NCBI GenBank assembly: GCA_950295325.1
Contig: OX485805.1
Coordinates: forward strand, 57,746,758-57,810,757
From: Polytrichum commune
Taxonomy: Eukaryota; Streptophyta; Polytrichopsida; Polytrichales; Polytrichaceae
Direction of reading: 5' to 3'
Length of the DNA: 64,000 nt
Shown in pieces: positions 35,087 through 53,420 of the stretch (positions within the stretch are counted from its first letter, which is position 1; each line of letters opens with the position of its first letter). Under the pieces are notes generated by a model that did no database searches, had not been told where the DNA came from, and saw only the letters and a program-made list of their open reading frames with translations. The position numbers and the translations under genes are program-made.

Positions 35087-37200
35087 TAAATCATTTTGTT
35101 ATGGCCCTCGGTCTCATGTGTGATATTACCCTAACTTAACACTCCTATAGATCCTTTGCATTTGTTGGCTTGTCTGCCACCTATTGCACTCCACTACAAG
35201 AGACATCCTTGTATTACATGAAGGGTATATTCTTATTCTTGGCTTCTCCCACATATTGGGTGTACTCAACATGAGTATTGTCTAATGCTGAACAATCATC
35301 ACTAGCAACATATTGTGGTTTTGTTAGATCATCTAATCTTTTTAACCTTGATTTTTATTGTATCTTAAAGAAAGAATATTGCTAATGATTTTAAGATCAC
35401 AATATTATAGTAGCAATATTTAGTAAATTTTATGATTTGTTTATAATCAAATTAAAATCATGAAACTTTAAGAAACTGTGATAATTATATGCAAGAAAAT
35501 TTTAGGCCAAACTTTGAAGATTATATTAAGAATAGATGTAAACTGTGAGGTAAGAAAAAAGAGCCCTTAGGAAATTGACAATTTTCAATCAAAATAATAT
35601 GAAGTTATTATATGTAGTAATGTATCAACAAAGGGAAAAAATTAGTTCATTCTTGACTTTGAAAAAGAATTCTTGTGAACAAGAAGCTTCTTTTTTATTG
35701 GACTGGGATCATTGCCATTGAGATGAAATTTCACGAGTAATATGATGATACCTAATGTGACCTTCCTAGCACCTTCCTTTTGGATAAATTTGCCTTCATG
35801 AGTCATTGATAAACCCAAAATGAGCCCCTCAAGAAGTAATTGGGTATTCTCAACATCATTAGTGTTCAATGTCGAACAATTATCACCAACAACTAGCCAC
35901 AACGTTGAGAAAACCATTAAGATCTAGACTTACATGGCATGCAAGTGTCACAAATTTTGTTCGAGCCAATCAAGTGTTGCTATGAGTATAAACATAATAT
36001 TCATTATATTTGGGCTTACATCCTAGACGAGTGTCAGTTATTTGGGCCTACATGCAGTTGTAAAGATCATGGGTTATGCATGAAGCACGGGTGGTGGGAC
36101 CAATATTTCAATCTCTCCTTCTCTTTCCTTTTATAAAAGGAGCATAGTAAAGGGGTTGAGTAATATTATGTACATATCGCTTTTTGAATTAAATTGGGTC
36201 TAATGGTTTTTTAAATTTGTTGTATGCTTTGTAATGTTTATTTTTGTAGGGTATGATCTAAGCTTTTGAGGCCTTTTCTTGGTTCCACCATTGTAAAGTT
36301 CAAAACATTCTTATGAGAGCATATTGTAATAAAATACGGAAAGATTTTTTTGGATATGGAAAAATATGTAAGATTATAAAATTTAAATATACCCAAGGGG
36401 CACCAAAAAAAAATCTTAAAATTAATATTTATTTATATATTTTGCAAAAGTTATTTTGTTTGATAGGTGTGCAACTTGTAACTTTTTGTTCTCTTGAAAA
36501 CACGTTTCCATTCAACGAAAAGAATATGTCTAACCTAAGAACCTAAGGAGTACATATTCACTTTATTGTGTGCTTTGTGCCTGACAAAAGGATTTTCAGT
36601 AAAAACTCTTCCAAATCTAAGGGTCAAGAGGACAAAGGCATGAGTATGAGTGCCATGGCCCCATTTTTTTTGAGAGGACTTAGAGAATCCTTGTCCAGGT
36701 GAGGAAAATATTTTTAGAAAAATTTATACAGTTTGTTTTTCTAAGAATCTTGTACTATGCTTTGTTGCTCCACGAGAGACAATCATAGAAGCATTATATT
36801 AAAAAGTTGGTAGTTCCCTACGTACAAACAATGCACATGGATCGAAAGTTGTCACGTGAGAGAAAACCAACATTACACTAAAGTGCCCAACAAATAAAAT
36901 CTTGTCTAGGTGTTTTAAAAGAACGTTTTTATTAAATGATTTTGATTTTGAGCATATATATTTTTGGGTAATATGAAAGAAAATATTTTTTTAACATAAA
37001 TTTTATGTGCATTTTTTTTGCTCTAGCATGTTACACTTGTGCATATAAGTTAATGCCCTGGGTCATTCCTGCATTGTCTACTCAACATGTCATTGTGATG
37101 GCCAACCATTTTTGGAACAGTGAATACATGATTACCGTTACCTTTGTGGTCACCATTCAACCTTTGCAAACTGTACAGTAGATGGCAGCACGTACTAAAA
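35087..37200. other. Intergenic, AT-rich, no gene seen
   Basis: Short ORFs only, without domain character. AT content is very high around 36.3-37.0 kb. No repeat structure was recognised beyond homopolymers. Confidence 0.55.
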
Positions 37201-37249
37201 ATTCTTATCTATATTCAAAACTGAAGAAAAACAAATATTCAGAGCCGAC

Positions 37250-37860
37250 CTACGTGGCAATCTTTGCTCTGTAGAGCCACGTCAACTGCCACCTCGGCAA
37301 TTTGGATGAGATCAAAACTCGTTTTGACTGCGGTGCCTCACCGATGCCGTGGCCGCTTCATCCACGACTAAAATCTACACCCCGTCTGATTCTGACGCTC
37401 AGATGTACGAATGAGGTAGATATGTTTCTGCCGTGAGGACCGTAATGTATGGCGGCACCTCTATCGGCCTTGACCCTCGACCGAGATTACCCGGTCACCC
37501 ACCGTCCCAAGCCCATTGAAACGGGCTGTAACAGGTTATAAAAGGACGAAGACTGGTCATAACAGGTTTCCGAAATGATTTAACCGGAAGAAGACGGTCA
37601 CTCTTGAGGCCCTGCCAGAGCATTATGACAATAAAGACTGGTGATACTAGGTGACCTGAAACTGAGCACCGGGTATATTGAGTAACTGTACAGAAGGGGG
37701 AGCTTCGCGGCGACTTACGTTTCACGTTTGCAGAGCGCCCATTTCATGTTGCGAATACTTCTTGTTTCTTATTGTTGTTGGTGTCACTCGTCGTTGTAGT
37801 CACAGTTGTAGCATTCTTAGTATTTTCAGTGATCAGGGGATCCTCGAAGTTTCGCAGGTG
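37250..37860 (+). promoter_or_regulatory. Probable promoter and first non-coding exon of citrate synthase
   Basis: Composition becomes GC-richer from about 37240. TACGTGGCA at 37251 and GCCACGTCA at 37276 form an inverted pair of ACGT-core (bZIP-type) sites. A consensus donor CAG/GTGAGT follows at about 37857-37864, and the matching acceptor TTTGCAG at 38315 sits just before the start codon. The 5' leader therefore appears to contain one intron of about 455 bp. Site function is inferred from motif identity only. Confidence 0.45.
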
Positions 37861-37989
37861 AGTCATTCTGCTCCAATTCCTCACCTCAATTTCAATGAAT
37901 TTGTGAAACACGGAGGTGGATTGCTCGTCTGCAAATCAATCCTCGTTTGTGGAAGCTTTCTGCTCGATCTCTGATGTGGGTTTTGCTTG

Positions 37990-38317
37990 TTATAATTGAA
38001 TTCCTTTCTGCTTGAAACAGGGGAGTAGTGTTTTCTTTTTCTTTTTCTTTTATTTTATTTCCCACTTCCTTTTGGTTGTAGTGATGGGTTAGATGATTGT
38101 TGGGATGTTGTGTGTGACGATTTCAATTTAGTCGCAGCCATGGCCGCTCACATTTAAATTGTTACGATTGAAGTCCATTCTGCTTGAAACAGGGGAGTAG
38201 TGCTTTATAATCATCTTTAATCTTCTTTTCTTTCCCAGAATTGCATGGGTTTGAAGCGATGGGTTAGATGATTGTTGAGATGTTAGGTGTGGCGCTGATT
38301 TCAATTTGTTTGCAGCT

Positions 38318-38330
<13 letters not shown>
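37990..38330. repeat. Tandem duplication spanning the leader-intron acceptor of citrate synthase
   Basis: Two units of about 165 bp share CTGCTTGAAACAGGGGAGTA, GATGGGTTAGATGATTGTTG and GATTTCAATTT followed by (G)CAGC.ATGG. The upstream unit thus contains a decoy acceptor and ATG at about 38134-38142 (stop after five codons). The downstream unit holds the acceptor used for the real start. Confidence 0.8.
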
Positions 38331-43900
<5,570 letters not shown>

Positions 43901-44812
43901 TAACGCGTATGCCTACTTCTTTTATGCTCTTCATACTATTGCTGGATAGTTATCATCAGCCAAATGGGGATAGAATATTATGTGCAATTATCCAATTAGT
44001 TCCCCTTTCATATTCACATATATCCGTTGCACTAGCCGGCCTACACCTGTTGTTTGTGTTCTATGAACACCATGGAGCCTAGAAATTGGCAGGATGATGC
44101 TTTGGATCCATTTTAACACACTTAGATTCCATGGATGTCTTTACCAATATGACTCCACCGTGGTCTGAGGAAGTTAAAAGAGTTTCAATATGCAGGTTGT
44201 GCAGGATAGTAATAATTAGTGATTGATTGTTTCCAGTGTTGATGATAATTGCCTAAATACATTAGGAAGTGGGGGCTATCAACCAATAAATTTTGCACTC
44301 TCTAGGCCCACTTCCGGGTAAAAATTGAAAAATCCGAGCCACCTCCAGAAAGCTCAGCAATTAGCCTTTTCCTCTACAGAACTCCCCCGGACTCCACTAA
44401 AACACTCCTTAGCTGTGGTCAACACCTGTGACGCCATTTTCAACTTAAACAAATTACACTCTTTCTCTATAAAATAGTAGAGCTACAGTGATGTTCAGGC
44501 AGGATTTTATAAGAGATTGGAATACATTATTAACGTCTGGCAAGCTATGAAAGCAATCTCGGCGGTATTATGATTGCAGGGATGCTGAATCTGATGGATA
44601 GGATCAGGCTTTACTCTCCGATGGTCGGATACATAGGCTTCTTCGATCTTCGGCCTTATCACCGATTGTTTTGTAGGATTATTGTAACTGTGAATGCATG
44701 CATCTGCGCGTAAATATTATGAGTCGCGCACAAGCCTACACTAGATTCTTTTGAAGCTTTCAACACGAGGCTGTATGCCATCTTCTTACACTGGTCGGGG
44801 CTTGATTTAAAG
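43901..44812. other. Citrate synthase 3' flank and intergenic
   Basis: No gene is recognised. The first few hundred bases are presumably the 3' UTR of citrate synthase. I could not fix a polyadenylation site. Confidence 0.5.
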
Positions 44813-45013
44813 CTAATTCCCAAATGAGTGACCGGAGGACGAGACAAGATGATGGACGGTGTCCAAGGCCGAGGCCATGGCCGACAAAGATTTTAGGAAC
44901 TGGCTCAATACTTCCTCAGAGTTGAAAATGTAAGCAGCAAGTACTTCTGCCTTCTGCATTTGCTGTCGGTGTGGTTCCCATACATCCTCACATGCTCGCA
45001 TTCTATGCAACAT
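44813..45013 (-). CDS. Small ORF of unknown function (66 codons)
   Basis: The frame starts at an ATG (45013) immediately after an in-frame TAA and ends in TAG. The peptide looks more protein-like than nearby frames: mixed, weakly helical composition, with segments such as KAEVLAAYIFNSEEVLSQFL and SLSAMASALDTVHHLV and a Ser/Gly tail. I do not recognise it. It could be a complete micro-protein, the last exon of an unseen minus-strand gene, or chance. No splice partner was found upstream on the minus strand. Confidence 0.3.
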   Translation of the reverse strand: MLHRMRACEDVWEPHRQQMQKAEVLAAYIFNSEEVLSQFLKSLSAMASALDTVHHLVSSSGHSFGN

Positions 45014-46049
45014 TTATTCTACACTTGTCTTACGAACTTGGCTTCTTGGAAGTAGGATGTGAAGTTAGTCCCTCGCGCGCTATACATAATCTATTCAAGT
45101 GCCGCGCACAGAACGCATTCTCTGATGAAATCTGAAAACTTTGCAAGTGAAGGGTGTGGCACTCTCATGTGGAGTGAATTGGGAGTGGTAATTTAATTGT
45201 GCACTTCGACCATATTTTATTCTGAAAGATTCAGGATTTGGTCCTCATTCCAAATCATGGTGATGGTATCTAAGTCTAAAAGGAAAAATTTGATTAACCA
45301 TACTATTTGAAATACTCACATGGTCTGTCTCTTGGACTGGCTACTAACATTGTATATCTATGTTTAAGCTGATCCTTTTACTCAAATCCTCATTAATCAA
45401 AGGAAATGCTGTGAGTAAAATTTGCTCGCTTGTCTTGTTATGTTCAATTATTTTGATGTTTCTTGTTATTTTCTGCCTATCCGAATTGAGTTGGAGCAGT
45501 GTGTGCAAGACAATCCTGATTTGAAATCCACAACTGAGGAGTTTGTGTTCTGTCTACGGAACAGTGTAGGAATTGCAATAATAGCCTGTCAGCCTCTTGA
45601 TCAATGTAGGTGACATCTTGTGGCTGGGAGAAGCTCGTGGACTGTTGGTTTTACTTCATGAGTACCATAATGAATGTCCATTTCTATGGAAAGGTATGGA
45701 TTGTCTCCCAATCGTCCAGATTGAACCAGCCTTGTGACCAATGTCCAGGGAGATTTTTGGGGATAATCGGTTGATATTCGAGCATTTCCAAGTCCAACCA
45801 GATACATATTGGACATCTTTCAGTTTTTCTTTATTAAATTTGGTATATACTATAAATTCCTCTGAAATGATCGGTAATTTTTCCGAAGTCTTGAATTTCA
45901 ACTGGTTATTTCATGAACTCAGCTGGTACATCCGTAACTAGCAGCCGGTTCTCCCCAGTCATTGCTTTTGACCTCAATGAAATCAAATTGATTTTAAACT
46001 CCGGGAAGTTGGAGAGGCTAATGGCACTGAAAAGTACATAAGGATGTTT

Positions 46050-46420
46050 TCAAACCAGCAATTCTCTAGAGTGGCAGAAGATGGTAGCCTCCATGAGATA
46101 GAGTCTAATGTCAACTTGGTGATCTAAATGAAAGAAAGACTTGAGGCTCCGTGGAACTATGTTTTCAAATAGTGATGGAAGCTTATTCCTAATGGGGTTA
46201 CATAGGGGACATTCCAACACGAAATGTGCCTCATTTTCAATTGCATTATAGGAGCAAAAGTGGCATAGTCTAGTATCTCTAGAGTAAGGGATAATCGTCC
46301 ATTGTCCAATTTCAATAGCAAGTTTATGGTTCAAGGTGCGGTAGGCAAAGATGATTTTGCATTATGGTGGAGTCGATGGTTGCTTCAAGTACACTTCCCA
46401 TTTGTATTTAAGAAAATTCT
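46050..46420 (-). mobile_element. LINE-type retrotransposon remnant (C-terminal zinc-binding domain)
   Basis: A minus-strand frame encodes RTLNHKLAIEIGQW, then a C-x2-C ... H-x4-C cluster (CHFC, NEAHFVLECPLC) and RNKLPSLFE. This is the layout of the zinc-binding domain found after reverse transcriptase in many plant LINEs. An in-frame TAA lies just upstream (about 46362), and the coding sequence further upstream is frame-disrupted, so this is a dead fragment. No reverse transcriptase core remains in the window. Confidence 0.75.
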
Positions 46421-47929
46421 TGAGGTGGAGATAATCTAGTTCCTCCCAGAGAGATGGAAAGAGTTCCACTCTTTAGCAAGAAAATCCTCCTTGATATCAT
46501 CATATGTTGTTTTCAATGTGGTTGGTTTGTCATGGGTTTCCCAATGAGATCAACCCCATGATGTCTTCCGTTGTTGATTTGTGCCAAGTGTTAAAATCCT
46601 TGTTCGGCTAGGTGTCGGGAGAGTGAGGTTTTTTTACTAATTAATCAAGAGGGGGACAAGTGGGCAAATAAAGGTCCCAAATGCATACATGATGCACATT
46701 TGACGGGTGTGATGGGCATTTGACGGGTATTTGATGGGTGCAAAACTCAACACTGAGGGGGAGGACTAACCAGGGGAGGGGAAGGTGAAAATGTTGATTA
46801 AGCACTAATGTTAGGCACTATTGTAGCGCCCATGTATTCTTTTTTTGAGCTAAACTAATCCCTAAATTGGGTTTAGAGACCCCAAGTTAGTCTAATGAAT
46901 CAAATTGGGATGAATCATCACCAACCTATAGGGAGTCAATATTTATCATTACCCCCTTGGCTAGTGTCTGGGAACCAGACTGGTGGGTTGAAAGTGTAAC
47001 TCTTGATTCATAAAGTTACACAATTTTTTTTCTAAACATTATATAAAAGTACAAATCACATGCAATGATTTGTGGACTTGGTGGACCTTCGATGTGCATG
47101 GGATTGACACTTAGTGTGACTTACGGGAACCACATGTGGTGAGGGTATCATTGTTTGGGGGTATTACCTTGCTCACAAGCAATTAAATGACCCATTGCAT
47201 TAGTTTTTTGATTGTGTACATTTTGTAGCACCTTTCAATTACTTTAAAAGGCTAGGGCTAGTCATTTTCATGTACCATATGTTTATTATAAATCAAGAAG
47301 TGGCTAGTCGAAAGAGTGCTATATCCTATAATTATCCTTCACACTGAAGCCAAACTTTGGCTCATTTCAAAAACCATCTTGAAAGAAATATCCAATAATT
47401 CATGGCAATGTGGTTTAGCCTCAAAGCAAATTCATAAAGCCACAATTCAAAAATACATACACACTCAAAAGCAACATGAAATGCATACATTGCAAAAGCA
47501 TAAACTGATGACATCCTCATGCAGAGTGATGGAAATCTTATTGCATTTTTATTCATGTGAAAAGATTAACATCACAAGCATAAAAAGTCAACAAAAAAAA
47601 TATGCCAGCCTGAATTGCTAGAAGATATACAATTTGTACATGCCAACAAAAACAAAGCAAAAATGTGTGTTCATAAACATGTAATTAAACTAAGCATAGG
47701 AAAGGATATTTGAAGCTAAAATGTATTCTTTATTAAAGTACAACATCTACTCCTAATTTGTGGGTAATAGCTTCAATAATCGAAGGACCTCTCTCTAGCA
47801 AAGGTGTCGACTGCAATGTAACTTAGCTGCACAAATAAAATTGTATAGAATTAGTAGCAGATAGTATGAAAGCAAACACAAAAACTCAATAAAAGCAAAG
47901 ATGCAACGTTTCTGGACGATTTTTTTGCA

Positions 47930-48060
47930 AATGCGATTTGGATTTGCTATGGCCTCAATGTGGATTTGCTAAGCATCTTGTACTAATCACGTGTTTCGCA
48001 TTCTAGGAGAAGTGAGGTAGTTGGAAAAAGCAGCCATTAAAGACCCATCTACCTTATTGC
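47930..48060 (-). repeat. Dispersed repeat R1, partial inverted copy
   Basis: Contains TGGATTTGCTAAGCATCTTG, TACTAATCACGTGTTTCGCA and AAAGACCCATCTACCTTA, the inverted left end of the R1 repeat. The rest of the unit is absent. Confidence 0.65.
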
Positions 48061-48263
48061 AAAAGAAAGTCCCTCTGAGGTGGTTGAAGTTCTCTGGGTT
48101 GTCATGCAGATGAGAGAACTAAGCGAAATTTATAGATGATTCAAAACGGTAGAAGATGGAAAGGGGATCTTGATAAAACAATCTGCAGCAGAGGATCAAG
48201 CGAGGGTACAAGATGACGAGAAGTTAGATGAAGAGCATGAATCAGTGTCATAGGCACAAGAAG

Positions 48264-48835
48264 AGTTGGAAGAAGTATGTATCTGAATCTGAATCTGAAT
48301 CAACACTTCAACCTCAAGCATGCATCAGAGATTTAACCTCTAGATTAGTCACCAATGAGTTAATACATGTGTGCAGGAGAGCATTACATCCATCGATCGA
48401 TTCTTTGGAACTAACTTCGACTCATTATGTAGATGATTGCATGACATTAATTGTAAATATTGGTTGGACCGTCTCAGATTGATTACTACTCGTGTGGTTT
48501 CAAGTGTGAAGAAGTGCTGGGTTTGAAATTATCACTTCAAACTTCAAACTTTAACCTCAAGAATCATCGCACTTTCAACGTCTAGATCAACCACCAATGC
48601 TTATAGCTACATGTGTAGGAGATATCCCTGTGTCGATAATCCGGGATTGGTGTAACTAATTATTACTTCGAATCATCATCTCAAAGTTGTCATTAGAGTG
48701 TCTTAGATTAGCTGTACTCTTTCAATTTCAGGTGTGAAGAAAGAAGTGCTGAATATGAATCTGTATCACTTCATCCTTCAACCTCAACCTCGAGAATTAT
48801 CACACTTCCTCTCTATCTAAATGTACTTACACTAC
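48264..48835. repeat. Tandem repeat, about 2.4 units of roughly 245 bp
   Basis: Units begin near 48264, 48508 and 48748 with GAAG(T/A)(G/A)(T/C).. and share ATCA.ACTTCAA, CCTCAAG.AT.ATC, TCTAGAT.A..CACCAATG, ACATGTGT.(C/A)AGGAGA and GTGTGAAGAA. They are eroded, and no unit is open across. Confidence 0.65.
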
Positions 48836-50129
48836 CATTTGCCTCAAAACTATTTCCGTGGACACAAAGTCGTGTTGAAGCATGTTGAAGGTCTAAGGAG
48901 AATGTCGAGGATTGTAAGCTCTCAAATGAAAACATCAACCATCAAACTCTCCGAACACAAACCGATACTCTCAGAACGCAAAGTCTCCTCCACGATTTGA
49001 ATCAAAACCCACCTCGAAATTGAAGAGAATTTACATTATTCAACCGTTCTTTCGTCCATTGTGCTTTTTTATCCACCATGGGCGGGACGGGGGAAGTGTA
49101 TAAACTGTAACTCTTTTGCAATGTTTTATAGCATGGTATCTTAGAAATAATGTGAATCTAATTTCATTAATTTTATAACAGCATGCATCATTTTGAAGTC
49201 AAAGTCGCATATTATGTGAGGCCTATTTTATTTCAAAATTGCTTCAATTTTTTTGATACCATCAATAAGAAAGACTTTGTCTTTGACCCCATGTAGTTTC
49301 TCCTTTTCGGGGAGTGCTGGCCCCATGTCCATGTGAAACAAAAACCTTGAGGCAAGCACAACGTCACAAATGTGTAATGTGGAGAGGGCAAGGTGCGGTT
49401 AGTGGGACCTAGAAACCTCTGCTTTGCTGCAAAACATAATCTCCATGGAGTACTAGGTCCATCATTTGTTTAAGTCAACTCACTTTATGATGCTATAAAT
49501 AATAAAGTCGTACAAGGAAATTCCAAACATGAGATATCACGGTTCCTCTTAATAATATTATACAAGATGACTTGGAAGGTAGGAGGTTTTGGAAGCATGC
49601 AAGAAACAAAATGGGGTATCCCTTGTAGTAAAAGGCAAGGGAGAGATCCTACACACTAGACTGTTTATGGTTTTTAGTATCACACACACTATTGATGAAC
49701 AATCTAAACTAGGTGCCCAAAGGTCTCAAAGTGTGACGCCCTCTAACTATCAACTTGAAACTATTCATCAACACAAGAAACCTTTTGAAGTGCAAAATTA
49801 TTTATATTTTGACATTTAATATTGCATATTGAGATACTGGATGAGATAAAGAGGAAGATATTATTGAGCACGCTAATGACAAGTGTCATAATGAATAGTC
49901 CTAGTTTTGAGTGCTAAAAGGAGGAGGAATGAGCGGTTAAAATGAGCAGTTATGATAAACTCTAGATATTGGTAAACTGCTTAGGCCAACTTTTGGCTTC
50001 AAAAATTCATAGTAATTTCAATTTAAGAATAAAATCATCATTTTTAATTTATTTATTTTGCAATCCTCCTAAATTTTATCTACCTATATGGGAAAAATTG
50101 CATTGCCTTATACTTTTCTAGATTTGGCA

Positions 50130-50770
50130 CAAATTCTCTTGAGTGATCGGTTATGGGCACCTCTACTCTACATGCTCAAATTATACCAACTATTTTAGGC
50201 TCAATAGTCAACATAATTTATTTTTAGTTTTTAGTTTGTTTTTTTTGGGGGGGGGAGGGGACCTACAATAATGACCATTTAATGAGCACGGGAATCTTCA
50301 CTTTGAAAATGAAGAAGATATTCATACCATCTCCAACAATTATAAGGAAAATGGCTATGAACATGATTCGGATTTGGTGACCATCTTGTATTAATTGCGA
50401 GCTTCATATCCCAAGAGAAGTGGTCTAGTTGGAAAAGGTAACCATTTAAGACCCATCCATCTTAAATGTGAAACAAGTATGTGAGGCTTGTGAGGGAATA
50501 AAGCCTAGGGCGACTGTTTGAACGTAGATGTGCCTAATTTGAAATTTTATTTTATTGGGATACCTATGTTTGAGTGGTATGTGGTTACGTGTGGCTCCAA
50601 GAACGAACTTTGAAAAGACACGTGTTTAAAAGAAATTGGACTACATGCTCAAAATATGATAATTGTTCTAGGTCAAGTATTCAACATAATTGGGGGAACC
50701 TACATTTCCATTTAATGAGCATGATAATCTTTACTTTGATAACGAATTAGATATTCATATGAGCTCTCAT
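50130..50770 (-). repeat. Dispersed repeat R1, two adjacent inverted copies
   Basis: One copy spans about 50130-50470 (GGCTCAATAGTCAACATAAT, a G-rich tract at 50246, CATTTAATGAGCACGG, ending AAGACCCATCCATCTTA). A second, about 50555-50770, repeats GACACGTGTTTAAAAGAAAT, GGTCAAGTATTCAACATAAT and CATTTAATGAGCATGATAAT. Together they show the internal order of R1. Confidence 0.7.
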
Positions 50771-51730
50771 AACATTACTAAGACATACTAGGCCCCCCGT
50801 TCCCTTTTCTAAAAGGTGTTGCCATGCCTAAGCACTAAGGCTTGTATGAGATCTACGCGCAACACCATTAGGCGTGACCTGCGTAGCCTAGCCTAGAGCC
50901 ACGCGTCAAGTAAGTAGGCCCGCCCTTGGAAAATTTATGTTAGTTTATCATGTATTTGGTTCCGGAAGTAGGCCTAATTGTTGGTCCCCCGACACACAAT
51001 GAATAGAATTGTAGTTAAGTACTATTCATTTTGTGAAGGGGGCCCAACATAAGCGGGGCATTATGCTCTTGGAATGCCCAATATTCCCAACACTAAGGTA
51101 TTAATGCCTTAAAGTGACACTTTAAGAAACTTTTGCTATTTCAGGAAGGTTAAACAACTTGGAATTTTTCAAAAACATTCCATAGATTAGTGAATCTATA
51201 CAAAGTCTACCAAAAAAACTTTCAAAAAACAAAAAATTCTATGCAACTTACATAAATTCTCAAAGTTGTCTTAAGGAAAGAGCCTTTTTCTATCAACGGG
51301 GGGGGGGGGGGGGAGGAGGTCTATTGATGTTGGATTGCTAAGTGAGAATCACCACCAAATCAACGTTATTGCATGTGAGAATCTTCTATTAAATGAAGGT
51401 GTTGTCCCCCTTTTATGGATCACTTCTTACACCTCCTCATTGAGCGGATAGATTCTAATTAGTCATTGTGATGGCCAAAGTTGGTGCTTTTCTACAAACG
51501 TTCTTTTATCCTTCTTACACCGCTACAATGAATGGCGGAAGAGATACTATTGTATAGTGAATGCCATGTTTGATTATCCCCTTTTAACAATATCTTACTT
51601 GTTGGCATTGTTGCACTCACTTGTTGATGGCTTAAGGATTGAAAATACAGTAGGTGTCACCATAGGGAAGGTGCTACTTTAAGGCCTCAAAACCTTAGGG
51701 AATACAACACACTAGTGTTGCATAATGTAA
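50771..51730. other. Intergenic, no gene seen
   Basis: Low-information sequence with a 16-base G tract at about 51299. No ORF or repeat was recognised. Confidence 0.5.
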
Positions 51731-51734
51731 GGGC

Positions 51735-51855
51735 TTCAACCTCGATTTGGATATGCTAAACATGGACTTGTACTAATCACGGGGTTTTATAGGAGAAGTG
51801 GTTAGTAGAGGAAAATAACCATTTAAAAGTCTTATCTGCCTTACCAGTCCTTTGC
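51735..51855 (-). repeat. Dispersed repeat R1, partial inverted copy
   Basis: Contains GATTTGGATATGCTAAACAT, TTGTACTAATCACGGGGTTT, AGGAGAAGTGGTTAGTAG and CCATTTAAAAGTCTTATCTG, the inverted left end of R1. It lies just upstream of the DUF220 promoter region. Confidence 0.65.
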
Positions 51856-51899
51856 GATGACTTTTAATTTACCTAGTTGAAGTCTGAAGTTTGTTATTT

Positions 51900-52566
51900 A
51901 TAGCTAAAGCTGGTACTGTATGCTACCACTCCACATCATTGAATATTCCTGCACTTTAGCATCTCAGTATGACCCTCCAGCGTGGCATCTCAGAATCTAT
52001 CCTACGTGGACCTTCGTTTCGACGGGTCGTGTAGCCCAGAACCCCCAGCTTCACCGGGTCCCCACCTTTGCGACTTGCTTGGCCGCCCCTGCTTTGCAGC
52101 CTCCTCGCTTGCGTGGTCGCAAGTCGCCAACTCGTGCTCAATTCGGCAGCCGAATTGTCAGCTTTTTCCCTCAACTTTTCCACATCCATGCCACTTGTGA
52201 CCGATTGCTCAAGCTTCGGAACCAACCTCCATCGTCGCCTTCAAAGAGCCTCCCAGTTCTCGCCCCAGCGCAACTGACTTGTCATTTCAAAGAGCAATTC
52301 GCAGACTCGAGCAATGCAACTCGCAGAGCAGAAACAACGAGGAGAGGTCGCGTGTTCGCACATCCTGTGATGTTTTAATTTTTAAGTTTTAATTCTGATC
52401 GTTTTTTTTTTTTTTTTTCTTCTGGTTCTTTTTGGCCTCTCCTCATTGAGTCTCGAGATGGAGGCTCCGGTCATATAGAAGTTCTTGTGCACAGTAGAAA
52501 TAGCGTAGACCGGATCCCAGCTTGGAGGTTGAATCCGGTGTCAAAGGTTGCGCTTCCGCTCACAAG
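51900..52566 (+). promoter_or_regulatory. Probable promoter and first non-coding exon of the DUF220 gene
   Basis: The sequence becomes GC-richer from about 51960 and ends at a good donor, ACAAG/GTAAAC (52566/52567). A 17-base T tract lies near 52405. A short upstream ORF of six codons (MEAPVI) sits at 52458-52478. A 152-codon ATG frame at 51920-52378 overlaps but lacks domain character. The exon assignment is inference; the matching acceptor before 53421 was not settled. Confidence 0.4.
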
Positions 52567-53420
52567 GTAAACAAATCCATGCTTCCACTGCACTCTAAAT
52601 TATTGGATTTTCTTGTAAAAAGTCAAAGCAAAATCTGTTTCTGACCGATTGATGAATGATGTCACGAACCCAACAGTTATTATTATGCGACATGCATCCA
52701 TGCATGCCCTGTTTCTTGAGATGGAGGCGATTTTCCTACAGAGAGATTCTTCCTTCTCTTTTACACCAATTTGTTTGTTTTGTTTTTGTTTCTTGTTTCT
52801 TGTTTCTTGTCGTTATACCCACAATGGTTTTGATATGTCTATGGGTCGGTGAGTGAGTGATGGATTGATCTGGGGAACGGACCAGGTCAATGCTACATTT
52901 GCAGGATTCCATATCTGTAGAGTTTGTTTTTGAGCATGTGTGAGCTTCTTGTGGTTGCCACAGGATTGCGGTTGATCTGAAAACTCTCAAGTGGGGTTAG
53001 AGATAGGTTAATCTGTGATGATAGATACATAGTTTGTTTCGTTGGAATGCTGAGTCCAATTTTGCATAAGAAATTTACTACTACTGAATGTGAGTTGCCA
53101 ACTGGCTCCTTTGATGGGAATGTCTGTGGTTGTGAGCTATCGGTTGGAGGACCGATGATGTATATAGTAGGTCAATCTTCTCTAACTGAATGCTGGAGGC
53201 TACTCTTGCAAAGTGTATTTTTTCTTATTTCTTTTTGGGTTTAGGTTGTAGAAAATGAAAATTGGAGTTGTCTTCTTTGACATGCACATATGTTTCGAGT
53301 CCATTGTTTTCTGGCTTGATCTTGCAGTTGTTGAAAAAATTGGACCAATGAAATTTTTATTTTTGTAATCCGCATTTTTGTTTGAAATGTAATCTTTTCC
53401 ATGCTGTTGATGAAGGTAGG

